NCBI GenBank assembly: GCA_942491145.1
Contig: CALOBC010000006.1
Span: 372,001-436,000 of the forward strand
Length of the DNA stretch: 64,000 bases
Reading direction: 5' to 3'
From: CAXQUZ01 sp942491145
Lineage (GTDB): Bacteria; Myxococcota_A; UBA796; UBA2385
A program made the translations under genes and the position numbers. The notes beneath the pieces were generated by a model. That model had not been told where the DNA came from. It made no database searches and saw nothing but the letters and a program-made list of their open reading frames with translations. Of this stretch, positions 29,840-38,700 are shown one piece after another. Numbering within the stretch: position 1 is the first letter of the stretch; each line of letters begins with the position of its first letter.

Positions 29840-30460
29840 TCACTCTGTGGCGTAGTCGGTGACCGCCATCCCGAGCTGGGCGCCCTTGGACAGCGTGATG
29901 ATGCGGGCCCCACCCCGGGGCGGCCGTGCGGCGATCTCGAGCGGCGGTTGGCTCGTCTCGATCACCAGATAGCGCAGGTGGCCATCATCGGGATCGACCG
30001 CCAGTAGCACTTTCTCGCTGGCGGCCCAGTCAAAGGGCAGCGCCACTTCGGCCCATGTGGCGTCGGCCGCGGGCTTGAGCGCGCCCACCCGGGGGGCCTC
30101 GATCGCCTGCCACTTCGCATGGGACAAGCCATCGCGCAGCTCGGCAAAGAGCTCGGCGGCCCCTTCGGCCAAGTTGGGCAGCGGCACGTCCATGCCATCG
30201 CCCCCGACCCGCACCGTCTCGCCGTCCGTCCAGACCTCACCCATCGACGCGGATGCGCTGGCCCGGTCGGGTGAGATCATCAGGTCGACGGGGTGGGTGG
30301 TCGGCAGCTGGGGATCGGGCCAACCCACCGTCATGGTCAGCGTCTTGGGGCCGCCCAGGTCCGCGCGCAGGCGGTCGAAGGCGGGCGGCGGTGCGCTGGC
30401 GCAGGGGGAGCTGCAGGCGCTGAGCCAGATGGAAACGAGAGAGAGGCGGGCGGTCTTCAT
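29840..30460 (-). CDS. Lipoprotein of unknown function
   Basis: The ATG at 30460 gives a lipoprotein signal (MKTARLSLVSIWLSAC). The 206-residue protein looks like an outer-membrane lipoprotein of the LolA/LolB or DUF4292 type: a helix then alternating strands (TLTMTVGWPDPQL, DGETVRVGGDGMDVPLP, LLAVDPDDGHLRYLVIE). This resemblance is weak. It is followed on the same strand by the HemF-like gene and is divergent from mutT with 40 bases between starts. Confidence 0.65.
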   Translation of the reverse strand: MKTARLSLVSIWLSACSSPCASAPPPAFDRLRADLGGPKTLTMTVGWPDPQLPTTHPVDLMISPDRASASASMGEVWTDGETVRVGGDGMDVPLPNLAEGAAELFAELRDGLSHAKWQAIEAPRVGALKPAADATWAEVALPFDWAASEKVLLAVDPDDGHLRYLVIETSQPPLEIAARPPRGGARIITLSKGAQLGMAVTDYATE

Positions 30461-30500
30461 GGCAGAGAGGTAGCACAGCAAGGGCCGGCAACGGAGAGGC

Positions 30501-30920
30501 ATGATGACGGGGCGTCCGCTGAGAGTGGTGTGTGGGGCGGTCATGCGTGACGGGCGGGTGCTGGCGGTCCAGCGCGGGCCCGGCGGTGCGGCGGCCCACC
30601 GGTGGGAGCTGCCGGGGGGCAAGGTCGAGCCCGGGGAGGACGACGGGGTGGCCCTGGCCCGCGAGCTTGGTGAAGAGCTCGATCTGCACGTTGTTGTCGA
30701 GAAGGAACTCGCCCGCGCGGAGCACCGCTACCCGACGCTGCACCTGCTGCTGGTGTGCTTGCCGTGCACGCTGGATCCCGCGGGGCAGGAGCCGGTGCTG
30801 CACGAGCATGTGGCGGCCCGTTGGCTGGGTCCCGATGCGCTGGACTCGGTCGCGTGGGCGGCGGCGGACGTGCCCTTGCTGGACGCGGTGCGGCGCAGGC
30901 TGGAGCAGCCCACCGGCTGA
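30501..30920 (+). CDS. mutT: Nudix hydrolase, MutT type
   Basis: The 139-residue protein has a complete Nudix box from Gly40: G-K-V-E-P-G-E-D-D-G-V-A-L-A-R-E-L-G-E-E-L, with the metal-binding R-E-x-x-E-E. The surrounding sequence (VLAVQRGPGG, RWELPGGK, WLGPDALDSVAW) is that of (deoxy)nucleoside triphosphate pyrophosphohydrolases of the MutT group, which remove 8-oxo-dGTP. Either of the two initial Met codons may be the start. Converges on the tRNA gene. Confidence 0.88.
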   Translation: MMTGRPLRVVCGAVMRDGRVLAVQRGPGGAAAHRWELPGGKVEPGEDDGVALARELGEELDLHVVVEKELARAEHRYPTLHLLLVCLPCTLDPAGQEPVLHEHVAARWLGPDALDSVAWAAADVPLLDAVRRRLEQPTG

Positions 30921-30949
30921 GTGGTCCGCACTGGACTTGACTTGCCCAA

Positions 30950-30976
30950 GAACGACGAAAGCCGCCCGAAGGCGGC
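30950..30976 (-). terminator. Intrinsic terminator of the tRNA-Leu gene
   Basis: On the minus strand GCCGCC, tetraloop TTCG and GGCGGC are followed by TTTCGTCGTTCTT. This is a classic UUCG-capped hairpin with a T-rich tail, 9 bases after the end of the tRNA. It may also stop transcripts coming from mutT on the other strand. Confidence 0.8.
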
Positions 30977-30984
30977 AATCGATA

Positions 30985-31068
30985 TGGGGTCGGGGGGAAT
31001 CGAACCCCCACTCCGGTAAAGGAACTAGATCCTTAGTCTAGCGCGTCTGCCAATTCCGCCACGACCCC
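30985..31068 (-). tRNA. tRNA-Leu, anticodon AAG as read
   Basis: The minus strand folds as a class II tRNA: acceptor arms GGGGTCG / CGACCCC, discriminator A, D-arm GCGGAATTGGCAGACGC, anticodon arm CTAGA-CTAAGGA-TCTAG, a leucine-type long variable arm, and T-arm GGGGG-TTCGATT-CCCCC. CCA is not encoded. The seven-base anticodon loop places AAG at positions 34-36, which reads leucine codons CUU/CUC/CUA if A34 is deaminated to inosine. GAG would be the usual bacterial form. The identity as tRNA-Leu is well supported by the overall sequence. Confidence 0.93.
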
Positions 31069-31103
31069 GCGGCTGGCATCGGTGAGACCACGGTCTCCCA
31101 AAG

Positions 31104-31138
31104 CCCCCGCCTTCTAATGAGCCGCCGCCGGTCTGCAA
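31104..31138 (-). promoter_or_regulatory. Possible sigma-70 promoter of the tRNA gene
   Basis: On the minus strand TTGCAG (31138-31133) and TAGAAG (31116-31111) are spaced 16 bases apart, about 45 bases before the mature tRNA 5-prime end. Both boxes deviate from consensus. Confidence 0.3.
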
Positions 31139-31204
31139 ACCCGAAGCTCGAACTTTTTCAGGTCGAACCCCGCTTGCCCACCGGTGTGCGGCTCACAAAG
31201 CGGC

Positions 31205-31669
31205 TCAAGCCGGCAGGAAGCGGAACACACACTCGGCGGCGACGGCGGGCTTCTGCTCGCCCTCAATCTCGATGGCCGCGTTGAAGATCGCCTCGACCCA
31301 GCCCCCCTTCTTGTCGACCACGTCGCCCAGGGCGATGGACAGGCGGAAGCGGGCGTTTTCTTTGAGGGGGTTGGGGAAGCGCACCTTGTTGGTGCCGTAG
31401 TTGATCACCATGCCCATGCCCTGAAGGTCGAGCAGGTCGAAGAAGCGGCCGGCCACCAGCGCCAGCGTGAAGTAGCCGTGGGCGATGGGGGCACCGAAGG
31501 GGGACTCCTTGGCGATCCGCTCCCGATCCACGTGGATCCACTGTTGGTCGCCAGTGGCGTCGGCGAAGGCCTGGATGTCCTCGAAGGTCATGGTCTCCCA
31601 CTCGGTGGCGCCGAGTGCGGTGTTGGCCTTGGACTTGAGACCGGCGACGCCGTCGATGAGCACGGGCAT
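31205..31669 (-). CDS. MaoC-family (R)-enoyl-CoA hydratase
   Basis: The ATG at 31669 is preceded by AGAGGAG. The 154-residue single hot-dog-fold protein has the hydratase-2 motif: DATGDQQWIHVDRERIAKESPFGAPIAHG (described as residues about 37-65), with catalytic Asp and His in the D-x-x-x-x-H-x-D pattern. It would hydrate trans-2-enoyl-CoA to (R)-3-hydroxyacyl-CoA in the cytoplasm. The genomic context does not tie it to a specific pathway. Confidence 0.88.
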   Translation of the reverse strand: MPVLIDGVAGLKSKANTALGATEWETMTFEDIQAFADATGDQQWIHVDRERIAKESPFGAPIAHGYFTLALVAGRFFDLLDLQGMGMVINYGTNKVRFPNPLKENARFRLSIALGDVVDKKGGWVEAIFNAAIEIEGEQKPAVAAECVFRFLPA

Positions 31670-31788
31670 GATGGCTCCTCTCCCGCAGTGCGGGGGGTTC
31701 TGGTGGTGGGCCCCCGTAGCCTGCTGTCCCGCTCTGGTCAGGTCTGGTCCTCAGCGGGTGCCATCAAGCCTCGAAGATGGCCCACCAA

Positions 31789-33861
31789 TCAATCTTCAGG
31801 AGTGGCCGCGGCCCAGTCGTTCAGGTCGAAGACCGCCATGAAGTAGCGGCGGGGCATCTCTTGGGTGGGCAGCTGCACTTCGCGGCTGGCCCAGGGGATC
31901 CAGGCCGGTCCCACGGGGAAGCTGCGGGCCTTGCCGGGCCACTCAAAGGCTTCCTGCTCGACCGTCTCCAAGGGGGCGACACCGAAGCGCTCGGTCAGCT
32001 CCCGCACGACGTGGCGGTACAGCGTGGCGCCTTGCTTGGGATCGAGCAGATAGTAGCCCCGCTCATGGATGACAATGTAGCGGTAGTCACCACTCTCGCG
32101 CACCGCTTGGAACCCGGCGTCGGTGAGCTGGGAGAGATCGGCCTCCATCGGCTTGCGGGAGAGGTCCCGCAGCGGACTCTCGGCTTCGTCCCTTCGGGGC
32201 TCTTCGGATGCCAGCCACCGCAGCCGCTTGGCGCTCTCGCCGCCCCCACGCTTGCGGAACAGGGGCGGGATGGCCGGCTCGGTGGCCCAGGACCGGTAGA
32301 CCTTGCGGCGATGCACCGCCTGATACGCGCAGATGAGGTCCTGCTGTTGCTCCAGGGGCAGCTCGATGATGCCCTCCCAGCCGTCGGGATCGAGCTGCTC
32401 GTACCAGTCGGGCAGGCGCATTGCCGAGACTTGGGTGGGCACCCGCCACATCTCGGGGCGGGCTTGGCCTTCGCCAATGGGGCCGAGGTCGAACCGGTAG
32501 AAGGGCTGGAGCACAATCGCGACCGTGGCCACTGCACCGAGCACCCGCCGCCGCCAGATGCCCTTGACGGAGCCCAGCGACAGCGCGAGCAGGCCCACCG
32601 ACGTCACCACCACCATGCTGCCCATGCGGTACGGCGCGAACATCCGGCTCATGCCCGGCACCACCTGGAACATGATGGCATAGGGCAGCCGCACGACGTA
32701 CTCGCCCAGTCGGACCACCTCGCTGGTGTCTCTTTGGGCGCCCAGCTTGAGGAAGGGCCCGAGGGTGCCGGCGTAGAACAGCAACCACGCCGACAGCCAG
32801 CCCCACGACCGGCGGCGCAAGAAGGCGGGCAACACACCCATCAAGAACGCGGCCGCGGGAAGCGCGAGAACACCGTGCCTGGGGTCGATCACGTAGTCTG
32901 CGGGCCAGGCCGACTCGACGGTCCGGTGCAGCGAGCTGAGCACGTTCTCGCGGTAGTTGGAGGGCCGCAGGGGCGCATCCGCGATGGTGTCGTAGTCGGG
33001 AAACGGTAGGAAGAACGTCAGCTCTGGCAGCTTGGTGATCCCGCCGGAGCCCCCGGAGTCCGCACCGCTCGCGAGGTAGGGGCTCACAAAGAAGGCCACG
33101 CCGATGGTGCCCACGACCACGTAGGGCAAGGCCCAGCGGGCGACCCGGCGCCAGGGAGTGCGCTCCTGAAGCCAGAGCCCGCCGATGTGCAGCACGGTGA
33201 ACATGGCCGCAAAGAGGCCATAGAACCAATAGAATGCCGCGACCAGTGCGAAGCAGACGCCCGCCGCTGCCCCCGCCATGCGCCCACCGCTGCGCCACGC
33301 CCGGGTCAGGAAGACCGGGTAGAGCAGCAGCCACCACAGCACCACCTGGCGAAGGCCCGTCTTGTTGATGTCTTGGATGACGATGGGGTTGAGGATGGCC
33401 AGGGTGCCCGCGGCGATGGCCACGGTCCGAGACGGCGACAGCGACCGCGCCAGCGCGTAGCCGCACAGCCCGTTGCCCACGAGGATGACCAGCACCTTGA
33501 TGTTGTGGCTGGCGGGCATGCCGAGGAGGCCGTCGAGCCAGTACCCGAGCAACAAGATGTCGAGGATGTTGCCGGTCTCGGGGTAGCGGCCCAGCCCGAC
33601 GAGCTGGGAGAGCTGTGCCCACAGGCTCAGGTCGGCGTGGGCAACCGCGTCCACTTCAGAGAAGTGCCACCACTGGCGCCACAGCCAACCGCCCAGCTCA
33701 CCGCCGCCGAGAATGACGTCGTTGAGGTTCATCAGGACGGGCCACGTGACCGCGATGGCCAGCGCCAAGAAGGCGAGCGCAGCCACGACGAGCTCGGCGG
33801 CACCCCGGCGGAGGCGCCCCCAGTCGATGCCGTACCACCACTCAAGGACCGCGAGAAGCAT
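31789..33861 (-). CDS. Large polytopic membrane protein, YfhO/GT-C-like
   Basis: The 690-residue protein has about twelve hydrophobic segments in its first 450 residues and a soluble C-terminal domain of about 200. An early luminal loop (VTWPVLMNLNDVILGGGELGGWLWRQWWH, roughly residues 39-67) resembles the start of YfhO- and GT-C-type proteins that act on lipid-linked sugars. No decisive catalytic residue pair was identified. The following gene on the same strand encodes MaoC. The upstream neighbour is the deoxyhypusine synthase gene. Role unknown, possibly surface glycan assembly. Confidence 0.65.
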   Translation of the reverse strand: MLLAVLEWWYGIDWGRLRRGAAELVVAALAFLALAIAVTWPVLMNLNDVILGGGELGGWLWRQWWHFSEVDAVAHADLSLWAQLSQLVGLGRYPETGNILDILLLGYWLDGLLGMPASHNIKVLVILVGNGLCGYALARSLSPSRTVAIAAGTLAILNPIVIQDINKTGLRQVVLWWLLLYPVFLTRAWRSGGRMAGAAAGVCFALVAAFYWFYGLFAAMFTVLHIGGLWLQERTPWRRVARWALPYVVVGTIGVAFFVSPYLASGADSGGSGGITKLPELTFFLPFPDYDTIADAPLRPSNYRENVLSSLHRTVESAWPADYVIDPRHGVLALPAAAFLMGVLPAFLRRRSWGWLSAWLLFYAGTLGPFLKLGAQRDTSEVVRLGEYVVRLPYAIMFQVVPGMSRMFAPYRMGSMVVVTSVGLLALSLGSVKGIWRRRVLGAVATVAIVLQPFYRFDLGPIGEGQARPEMWRVPTQVSAMRLPDWYEQLDPDGWEGIIELPLEQQQDLICAYQAVHRRKVYRSWATEPAIPPLFRKRGGGESAKRLRWLASEEPRRDEAESPLRDLSRKPMEADLSQLTDAGFQAVRESGDYRYIVIHERGYYLLDPKQGATLYRHVVRELTERFGVAPLETVEQEAFEWPGKARSFPVGPAWIPWASREVQLPTQEMPRRYFMAVFDLNDWAAATPED

Positions 33862-33936
33862 GGGGCGACGGTACCAGAGGCGGACGGGCGGGGTGGGGGC
33901 CTGGGGTCACGGCGGGCGCGCCCCAGGACCGTGCGC

Positions 33937-35067
33937 TCAGGTGGTGAGCTCGGAGACCAGGCGGTCCCGCTGAGCGGCGATGTCGGCGTCGAGCGCAGCG
34001 ATGTCGGCGTCCATCCGGTCCAGCCAGCGCCGTGGCGTGCGCGGGGGGCAGTGGGCGAACAGCGCGTGCACCACCCAAGGCAGCACGGCGGTCACGTCGG
34101 TGTGGACGTAGACGCTGCTGTGCTCGACACACTCGGCGCTCACCTTGCCCCACGTGTGGCCCTCACCCGCGGGGCAGCTCGACAGTGCGCCGTTGTCGAC
34201 CGGATCCACGCAGAACTGCACGTCCACGTCGAAACCTCGGGCGTCCAGCTCAAAGATCTGGGACAGCGTGGGCTCACCCTGGAGCGTGTAGTTCTTGGGC
34301 ACGCCTCCACCGAGGATCCACACCGCGGTCTGGCCCTTTTGCTGGGCCGCCCACTGGATCGCCGCCATCGCGTGGACGTCGGCGGAGGGGTCCAGCCGGA
34401 ACTTGAAGGTGTCCCCAAGCAGGGCCCGCAGCTTGACCACGTTGAGGAAGATCGAGCCGTCCTGGGGCGCACCCACAAAGATGGGCACGCCGGCTTGGTA
34501 GCAAGCCGACAGCAAGCAGGGCTGGTCCACGCCGATCTCGAGCTCCAGCTCGTGCATGCAGCGGCCCAGCTCCCGGTGCATCTCTGCCGTGGTCATCGTG
34601 CGCTGGAATTCCGGCCGCTGAAGCAGCTTCGCGAACAAGCGATCCGTGTCGAGCAGCACACTCTCGTCGAAGCCCAGGTCGTAGATGCGGATGATGCGGG
34701 CTTCCCGCAAGGCCCGGTCGCCGGCGTCGGGGTTGATCTCCCGAATGGCGTGGCCAATCACCCGGTGGGCGTCGTGGTACAGGTTCGCCCCAGTTGTGGT
34801 CAGCACATCCACAAAGCCTGCCTGCACCATCGGCACGATGCAGGAGCGGTGCAGGCCCGCGGGGGTCATGGCGCCGGAGAGGGTCAGAAAGACCGTGTGT
34901 TCCCCCTCGGCGCAGCGGCGCATGAGCTGCCAAGCCGTCCGGAGCTGGCGGCCCACAAACGCGGGAAACGCCGTCTCCAGAAGCTGCTCAGGGGTCTCGC
35001 GACCGGTGATGCCGCGGGGCGAGACCCGGGGGGCCGAGGTGAGCTCGGGGGACTCGGAAGTGGACAC
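33937..35067 (-). CDS. Deoxyhypusine synthase-like protein
   Basis: The GTG start at 35067 follows GGAG. The 376-residue protein has the deoxyhypusine synthase fold signatures: FLTLSGAMTPAG, FVDVLTTTGANLYHD, VPIFVGAPQDGS, AVWILGGGVPKN and the active-site block HTWGKVSAE with the substrate-bonding Lys308. In eukaryotes and archaea the enzyme modifies eIF5A. Bacteria lack eIF5A, and their homologues are linked to polyamine synthesis (homospermidine or agmatine-derived products). The exact substrate here cannot be read from sequence. Confidence 0.88.
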   Translation of the reverse strand: MSTSESPELTSAPRVSPRGITGRETPEQLLETAFPAFVGRQLRTAWQLMRRCAEGEHTVFLTLSGAMTPAGLHRSCIVPMVQAGFVDVLTTTGANLYHDAHRVIGHAIREINPDAGDRALREARIIRIYDLGFDESVLLDTDRLFAKLLQRPEFQRTMTTAEMHRELGRCMHELELEIGVDQPCLLSACYQAGVPIFVGAPQDGSIFLNVVKLRALLGDTFKFRLDPSADVHAMAAIQWAAQQKGQTAVWILGGGVPKNYTLQGEPTLSQIFELDARGFDVDVQFCVDPVDNGALSSCPAGEGHTWGKVSAECVEHSSVYVHTDVTAVLPWVVHALFAHCPPRTPRRWLDRMDADIAALDADIAAQRDRLVSELTT

Positions 35068-35102
35068 AGTGGGCTCCAGGGTGGTGGCGGAATGCGCCAG
35101 AC

Positions 35103-35495
35103 TCAGTCCTCGTAGTCCTCTTCGTCGTCGTCCGCTTCGTCGTCGTCCACGTCATCGTCATCGTCTTCGTCTTCCTCGTCGACGTCCTCGTCGCTCCAGT
35201 CGCCGCCTCCGTCGTCCTCATCCTCATCCTCGTCATCGGAGTCGACGTCGTCCTCGTCGTCGTCCTCTTCATCCTCGTCGGGGTCCCGCTCGGCGGTGTT
35301 GGACTCATCGTCGACAATGGCCTGCAGATCGGCAATCAGGTCGTCCACGTCCACCCGGTGGGCCCACGCGAGTTCCTGCACGGTGTCGCCAGCACCGATG
35401 TCTTCGGTGTCGATGCCGTACCAGCCAATCAGCTCCTCCACGCCGGAGAAGCGACGCATCAGGCGGGCGATCCGGGTCTGCTCACTGACTTCCAT
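35103..35495 (-). CDS. Small protein with DUF1858-like domain and polyacidic tail
   Basis: The ATG at 35495 gives 130 residues. Residues 1-62 (MRRFSGVEELIGWYGIDTED, TVQELAWAHRVDVDDLIADL) resemble DUF1858/ScdA-N-type helical domains. The last 68 residues are almost only Asp and Glu, coded by long GAC/GAG/GAT runs. Such tails can bind basic proteins or metal ions. The stop is 35 bases before the deoxyhypusine synthase start, so the two are likely co-transcribed. Confidence 0.75.
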   Translation of the reverse strand: MEVSEQTRIARLMRRFSGVEELIGWYGIDTEDIGAGDTVQELAWAHRVDVDDLIADLQAIVDDESNTAERDPDEDEEDDDEDDVDSDDEDEDEDDGGGDWSDEDVDEEDEDDDDDVDDDEADDDEEDYED

Positions 35496-35657
35496 GGTGC
35501 TCTCCAGTGGACCCCGGAGGTGAAGGGAGGAGGGGTCCGTCCAAGACTGCCTGAGCACAGTCCGTGCCAGTCCATGGCGATCCCCATGGACACTGGGACA
35601 CGGCCAGATCTGCGCGTGGAGGGGGAGTCGTCTGGGGCAGAATGCCTCAGGTTGCCT

Positions 35658-35690
35658 GGGGCGTTTTGCCCCAATGGTGCGTTTTGCCCC
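35658..35690. other. Short hairpin and direct repeat upstream of the acidic protein
   Basis: GGGGC-GTTTT-GCCCC can fold as a small hairpin (35658-35672), and the 12-mer GCGTTTTGCCCC occurs twice (35661-35672 and 35679-35690). The pair lies between the kinase stop (35739) and the acidic-protein start (35495), both on the minus strand. It may be a terminator or regulator site. Confidence 0.35.
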
Positions 35691-35738
35691 GCGCCGCCCA
35701 GAGGTCAGTCGTGCGTGGTGCCTTGCCACACGGGTCCG

Positions 35739-38700
35739 TCAGTGCTGGGCACGCAAGAAGCGCTCCACCATCGGCGATGCGGCCTCGGGATCCACGCCCC
35801 GGCGGGTGCACTCGTCCCCGGCAGCCGCCAGGATCCGGCTGGCGGCGTGCTCACCCTGGGCGCCTTCGTTGGTCTTCAGCGCGATGGCCAGGGCGTGCAC
35901 GAGGAACAGCCCCACGCTGCCCAGGCCGACCGCTTGCCGGATGGCCGCCTCGTGGGGGGGGGCAGGGGTCCGTTCGTCGGGTTCGAGGCTCATGCCCAGC
36001 GGCAGCAGCAGCGCCCACGCGACCTCTTGGGCGGGATCGCTGTCGGCGCGGGCGGGCGCAAGGCGGAGCACCTCGTCGCCGTCGGCCGCCAGGGCCGCGA
36101 GCACCCCCAGCCAAGCGCGTGCGCCAAGAGCGATTGTGCCCTCGCCCGCGAGGTTTCCGTCCATGGCCGTCCGCCAGGTCTGGGCGGCCAGTCGGTCCCG
36201 CCCCGCGGCCCGCAGCGTGTTGCCAAGGTGCAAGCGCGCTTCGGCGGCGGCCCGACCCTCACCGTGGGCGAGCAGCCGCGCCACACCGCTGCGCTGGCGC
36301 TCGATGGCTTCTTCGGCCTTGCCCAAAAAGACCATGGCCGGTCCGGCCAGTCCCCAAGCCAGCATCTCGAAGCGGAGCAGCCCGTGGTCGCGGGCCACCT
36401 CGACGACGTGCAGCGCTTCGTGCCACGCCACCATCGGGTCGATGCTCGCCAGCAGTCGCGCCCGGAGCAACCGCGCCCGGCACTCGGTCTCGACGTCGGG
36501 GCGGCAAGCCAACGCATCGAGCAGGTCGGACAGGGCGCCTTCGGTCTCGAGCCGGCGGGCACGGAGCATCGCGAGAGTGGCGTGGTATTCAGCTCTTCGA
36601 GGCAGGGGCACGTCTCCGAGGAGTGCGGCCCCTTCGGCCAGCTCCTCCCATGCCCGGGCGAGGTCGCGGTCGGTTCGGCGCACCCGCGCGCACAGGGCCC
36701 GCAGCGCGTCTTCGGGACCGAGGCGCTCCGCAGCGATGAGCTCGTCGAGCTTGGCTGCGCCCTCGGGGTTGCCCCGTCGCCAGCGGCTGTCGGCGAGGCT
36801 CAGGGCAGCTTCGAGCCAGTGGCGCTGGGCCGTGGGGCGGAGCTCGGGGACCAACGCGGCGGCCCGCGCGGCAGCCAGGGTGCGGTGGGCGAGGGCATCC
36901 AGCTCGGGGACCGGCAACATCGACGCGAGCTCGTGCAGCGCCTTGCCGAGGGGCTCCAGCGCGTCGACTGCTTGGCCGGCCTCGGACCGGTGGCGGCCCA
37001 CCCGGTGCCAGACATCGGCACTCTCGCCGTCCGCAGCCCAAGCTTCGGCGAGGGCAGCGTGCAGCGCACGGACGGGCTCTGGTGCGGTCTGGCGGGCGAT
37101 CACCACCGCTTCAAGCTCGGGGGGCTGCAGGACCAGTGCGCCCATGCGGAGGTCGACCAGACCTTCGATCAACAGGCGATCCACGCCCGTGGGGGACACC
37201 CGGGCGATCACCCGCTCGGGCGTGCCCGAGCCCGACAGCGCCAGCGCCAGCAAGGCCCGCTGGGGTTCGGCGTCCAGGGTGGTGGCGCGCAGTCGGGCCT
37301 CGGCAAATGCCCGCTGGTCGGCGGGGGGCGGGGGGGTGCCTGGGGCCAGTCCCCACACACGACCTGCGCCTTCTTCGGCTTGTTCGACCAGCGCGTTGGT
37401 CTGGACCCAGTGCGCGAGCAGGTCCTTGATGGCCTTCGGGTTGCCCCCGGCGTGGCGGGCGAGGCGCGAAGCCAGGGGTGGGGGCAACGGCAGGTGGGCC
37501 TGCACCAGCTCGTCGGCAATGCGCGCGGGCAGGGCTTCGAGGTCGATGCTGCGCACGGCGCGGTGGTGCCGGGCCCGCAGCTCCATGAGCGACGGGGTGA
37601 TCTGGTCCCCCCGTGTGGTGGCCAAGATCAGGATCGGCGCACTGCTCGACAGGATCTCATCGAGAATTGCCCAGCAGTCATCGTTCTCGCCAGCCAGGTG
37701 GGCGTCTTCGAGCCACAGCCAGGACAAGCCTCGCCACGAGCGGCGGTCGAGGTGCTCCACCAGCATGGAGCGCAGGGGGGCGCGGTTGGTGGTGCGGGCG
37801 CCGCGCTGGGGGCTGAGGAACTCGGCGAGCTGGCGGGCGTCATTGCGGCACTCGCCGAGGCTGGACTGGCGGTCCCGGGCAAAGGTCGTGGCGATCTCGT
37901 GCACGAAGTAGTCGTGGCGGGAGCCGGGCGGCATCTCGCGGCGCCATGCCCCCCGCAGCCCGGGATCGGCCCCGGCGCGCACGTCGTACTCCATCCGCAT
38001 GCCTTCCCCGATGCCGGCTTCTTCGAGGGCGCGGGTGAACTCCTGGACCAGCCGGGTGCGGCCCGATCCTGGTGCTCCTGTGATCTCCAGCAGCATCGGC
38101 CGGCGCAGGCGAGCTGCGGTGCGGGCCGCCCGCCACATCAGCTCAAACTCAGGGTCTCGGCCGACCAGCCGGATCTCGCGGTGGACCAGCAGCGAAGGCG
38201 CCTGGGGCACCCGGCGGCGCAGGCGGGCGCGGTTGAGGGTGGCCGGGAGGGGCACGGCGGGCGGACGGAACCAGGGCGGCACCCCTTTGTCGGGGGCGGT
38301 GGGCTGGCGCCCGCCGGGGTTGCCGATCTTGTTGGCGTTCATCGTGAGCTGGGGCCACGAGCTCAGCCCGGCACTGCCCATCAGCTCCGGCACCCCGTGG
38401 GGGTCTGGCGCGTCGGAGAGGGCCTCGAGCGCCCGGATGACGTCGGCGGCCTGGTCGAAGCGGGCCCGCCGGTCGAAGGCCAGCATGGGCAGGACCACTT
38501 CTTCGATGCCTCGGGGCAACAACAGGCCGGCGCGCGCACGGATGAGCACCGGCGGGTGTTGGCGCTGGCTCATGGCTTCGGTGGGCACCCGTGCCGGGTA
38601 GGGAAGCCGGCCCGTGAGCAGGCGATACACGACGGCCCCCACCGCGAACAGGTCGGTCGAGGGCCCCCACAGGTGGTGCTGGCCTGTGAGCCGCTCGGGC

